Shown: piece after piece, positions 61,532-64,000 of the stretch
Numbering within the stretch: the first letter of the stretch is position 1
Layout of the letters: each line of letters starts with the position of its first letter
DNA from: Triops longicaudatus
Taxonomy: Eukaryota > Arthropoda > Branchiopoda > Notostraca > Triopsidae
DNA length: 64,000 nt
Assembly (NCBI GenBank): GCA_022885665.1
Contig: JAGQDJ010000031.1
Location: 310,001 to 374,000 of the forward strand
Direction of reading: 5' to 3'
Made by a program: the position numbers and the translations under genes
Notes under the pieces: model-generated
The model's database searches: none
What the model was told of the DNA's origin: nothing
Seen by the model: only the letters and a program-made list of their open reading frames with translations

Positions 61532-64000
61532 TTAATAGCGCTGAATTTGAAGCAATAAAGCCTTTAGATGACGCGCTTCATAAGTCACTGTATATTTTCC
61601 ACTATTATTCGTCGATTCGCCAAGTGGTGGGTCCAATACGGTGCGCACATTATGTCCATGAACTTAACAAAGACCAATGTTAATAATCTCTACGGACTTA
61701 CGTTTAGCGAAATCGTTACTTTGGCATTGATCCAAAAAATGCACAACTTCAGTTAGCATCGAACCACGTACGCTAATTACGTGCTTTGAAAGGTTTTCCA
61801 GCAGGGATAGTAGGCAACGTTTGGCGTAAAACCTTCGTATATACAGTTAGTGAAAAAGACCTCTTAACAGCTTAGCATAACTAGTTAGAAAAACATACCA
61901 TGTATCAGTGCCTAATTTTTGGTTGTAAGGCTCCAAGCTTTTGATAACTCGGGAAATACCGAATTCGTAATTCCCTTTCGCACAGTAAAGCGTCCTAAAT
62001 TTATTTTTAGAAAGGAAAATATTGTGTTTAAAATACCTCTGAAGTATTTTTTTCGTACCCAATCACCAAATTGACGATAGACAAGTGAAAAAACTTCGTC
62101 TTAGGTTCCTCTAATGCTTTTTGTTCTTCCTCCTTCTCCAGCTTGCGCAGCAATTCTTCCGCTTCTTCGTTTTGTGACGTTAACAAATAACAAACGCATA
62201 AGTTTGCCAAAACGACGGCACTGACACCTAAAATCTGTTTTGAAAAACAGAAAATCATGAAATAAATAAAGACAAAAGCACTGAAACATATAAACATTAA
62301 AGAAGCAATATATCGTTCCATGTTTGCTTACGTTATCGTAATGCTTTTTAACCAATGGCTCGTAAAACCCTGTCGCTTCTTTAAATTTATTTTCCTGCAT
62401 AAATAATGTATGAGCTACGTTCAGGCGCCAAACATCTTGCTCGCCACAAAATTCAACCGACTGACGGAACAGCTTCTCGACTTGCACGTAATCTTCGCGT
62501 TCCCAAGGAATTTTCGCTTGAGCCATTAAAACTGGAACGTATCTAAAGAAAAAATACATTGGCAACAGATAATAAACGAATAAACTAACTACAAACAATG
62601 AGTAGAAAAAAAATACAACGAAAATAAAAAAACAAATAATGCGAAATCAGGCAAGTTAGATTTTACCTGTCCATAGCTTCTTCGTAATCCACCAAAGCTC
62701 GTCTGGCACCTTCCTCATCACCTTGGCGTCTGCAATCCTGCAACTTGCCAGTCGCCCGACGTAAGCTTTCGCATTCTTTAGCGGCCAGTACATCAAACTT
62801 GCCGTACGCTTCCTCTGCCGATGTTTGCTGCGTAATTAAAGCTTCCAGAGTTTCATACAAGTACTGTGTGAATAGAAGGAAAGGTTTGTCTTGAACGAGT
62901 CTAACAGATGTAAAGATATTAAAAAAAAAGAAAGTACTGGAGTAAGATAACGGTAAGTTAAATGGGCGTATTCTGCCAATATATCTGCGGCCATATCGAA
63001 ATATTCGTGTTTACAACATAAAATGAGTAAATTTGCAAAAGTTTCTGTTGGAAAGGGTGGGTTCTGCGCCAAAAGAAATTGCAACTTCTGGAAAGTTTCG
63101 CCCGTTTGAGATTCTGCTTGCAGCAACGCCAAATTGTGCAACGTAACGGCGTCCCATTCCTCCTCGGATCTGGGCGGCATGTCTGTTAACGCTTCCCGAG
63201 CCCCATCGTCTAGTAATGTGAAGTAATAAATAAAGAAATACATAGATACAAACGGGCCTATAGAAAACTGGCAATGTCAGGTTGTCAAATACGTTGTGTC
63301 AGCGTACCGTAGGAATAAGTATGAGCGTATGTGAAGACTTATTTAATATTAAACTTACAGTTTTTCAACTGGTATTCCGTTGCCGCTTTAAGGTTAAATG
63401 CTTCTACCAAGGCTGTCGAATGCAATGTGAGAGTATTACCCACACTACGGACTTCCATACCTTCGGTTGCCATGCCAACGCTCAGTTCCGGGTGGTCTCG
63501 TATACCTCTTTCAATAATGTCGGCTAGATGAGAAAAGCCAATGAGAATCCAGCCTAAAGCTTGGATGCGAATCGAAAACTTCGAAAAAATACCTATATAT
63601 TTCAAGGCTGGAGCAAACTCTTTGAGCTTGTAATGACACAAGGCAATGCTGTACAGCAAGTGAGGATTGAATCCCGCCATTTGGAGAGCGGAATTGAACT
63701 GCCTCAAGGCATCGGAATACCGGCCCTCCTAGAATGTATTCATTAAAAAAAAGAACTTGGAACCGTAAGTACTAATTTTCTGTGCCATAAAATCTACAGA
63801 AATGGGCTTACTTTAAAAAGAATGCAGCCTTGATTGATAAGAGTATCGGGGTCTTCTAAAGAGCAGCGTTCGACAAGGCTTTTGGCGGCAAGAAGGTCAT
63901 CCTCTCCAAATTTGATTCCGGCTTGCAATTTGGTAACCTTATTTTGATAGTTGGGATCTTCGACTTGCGAACAGGCTTTCAAAGCTTCGGGGTATAAACC
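61532..64000 (-). CDS. TTC30: IFT70/TTC30, intraflagellar transport complex B subunit (5' end outside window)
   Basis: Ten exons on minus are visible: 63812-64000 (continues beyond the edge), 63593-63728, 63359-63523, 62938-63209, 62667-62863, 62332-62542, 62059-62234, 61899-61994, 61702-61832 and 61532-61662. They give 567 residues, so roughly the first 95-100 of about 665 are missing. The protein is a TPR superhelix. Diagnostic segments are ELSVGMATEGMEVRSVGNTL, EALTDMPPRSEEEWD, YVPVLMAQAKIPWE, LFMQENKFKEA, TSQNEEAEELLRK, TLYCAKGNYEFGISRVIKSL and, at the C-terminus, GKYTVTYEARHLKAL. IFT70 wraps IFT52/IFT88 in complex B and is needed for cilium assembly and tubulin glutamylation. The intron at 61663-61701 is only 39 bases. 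The gene converges on SOBP, with 61 bases between stops. Confidence 0.95.
61554..61559 (+). terminator. Likely poly(A) signal of SOBP, inside IFT70 coding sequence
   Basis: AATAAA on plus lies 83 bases after the SOBP stop and inside the last coding exon of IFT70, which reads on the other strand. No earlier AATAAA exists between the SOBP stop and this point. Confidence 0.55.

Noticed and set aside
1..64000. CRISPR arrays, operons, phage or other bacterial systems
   Set aside because: The window is spliced animal DNA. No regularly spaced repeats or polycistronic gene runs are present.

Overview
This is an AT-rich piece of animal nuclear genome with GT-AG introns, most of them 40-150 bases long but several in the kilobase range. 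A serine protease with an N-terminal CLIP domain (55780-57513, minus) points to an arthropod or close relative. That is an inference from one family; I cannot name a species. The genes were assembled by joining exons with compatible splice phases: each recognised model is a whole number of codons, and every exon joint falls inside recognisable family sequence.

Layout. 1-11.7 kb is almost gene-free to my eye. It holds a GC-richer patch with conflicting open frames (415-1149), an unrecognised 94-codon frame (7224-7508, minus) and a perfect 12-bp hairpin near 6.4 kb. 11.9-15.7 kb is a FAM43-family PTB-domain gene (plus). 16.5-21.7 kb is glycogenin (minus, 8 coding exons). 22.5-26.2 kb is a DHX33-like DEAH helicase (minus, 12 exons), with a small hAT-type transposon in one intron. 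It is head to head with FICD, the Fic-domain AMP transferase (26.6-28.2 kb, plus), across 373 bases. 29.4-51.0 kb is a RUNX transcription factor (minus), with a Runt-domain exon, two short middle exons, a long His/Ser/Asn-rich last exon ending VWRPY, an 11.8-kb intron and a candidate 16-base first coding exon. 54.4-55.7 kb is mitochondrial CLPP (plus), tail to tail with the CLIP protease. 58.3-61.5 kb is a SOBP-family zinc-finger gene (plus) with an unrecognised two-exon reading frame nested antisense in its first intron. 61.5-64.0 kb is IFT70/TTC30 (minus), running off the right edge.

The genes do not form a pathway. They are a typical mix of housekeeping genes (glycogen priming, ribosome-associated helicase, ER chaperone AMPylation, mitochondrial proteolysis, cilium assembly) and developmental or defence genes (RUNX, SOBP, CLIP protease). 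Several neighbours are packed tightly: DHX33/FICD share a promoter-sized gap, CLPP/CLIP stops are 114 bases apart, and SOBP/IFT70 stops are 61 bases apart with the likely SOBP poly(A) signal inside IFT70 coding sequence. I saw no CRISPR array, rRNA, tRNA or viral gene. I do not see a new multi-gene system. The points most worth a second look are the nested antisense gene, the RUNX micro-exon and giant intron, the substituted specificity-pocket residue of the CLIP protease, the SOBP/IFT70 overlap, and the transposon and DNA-structure relics.
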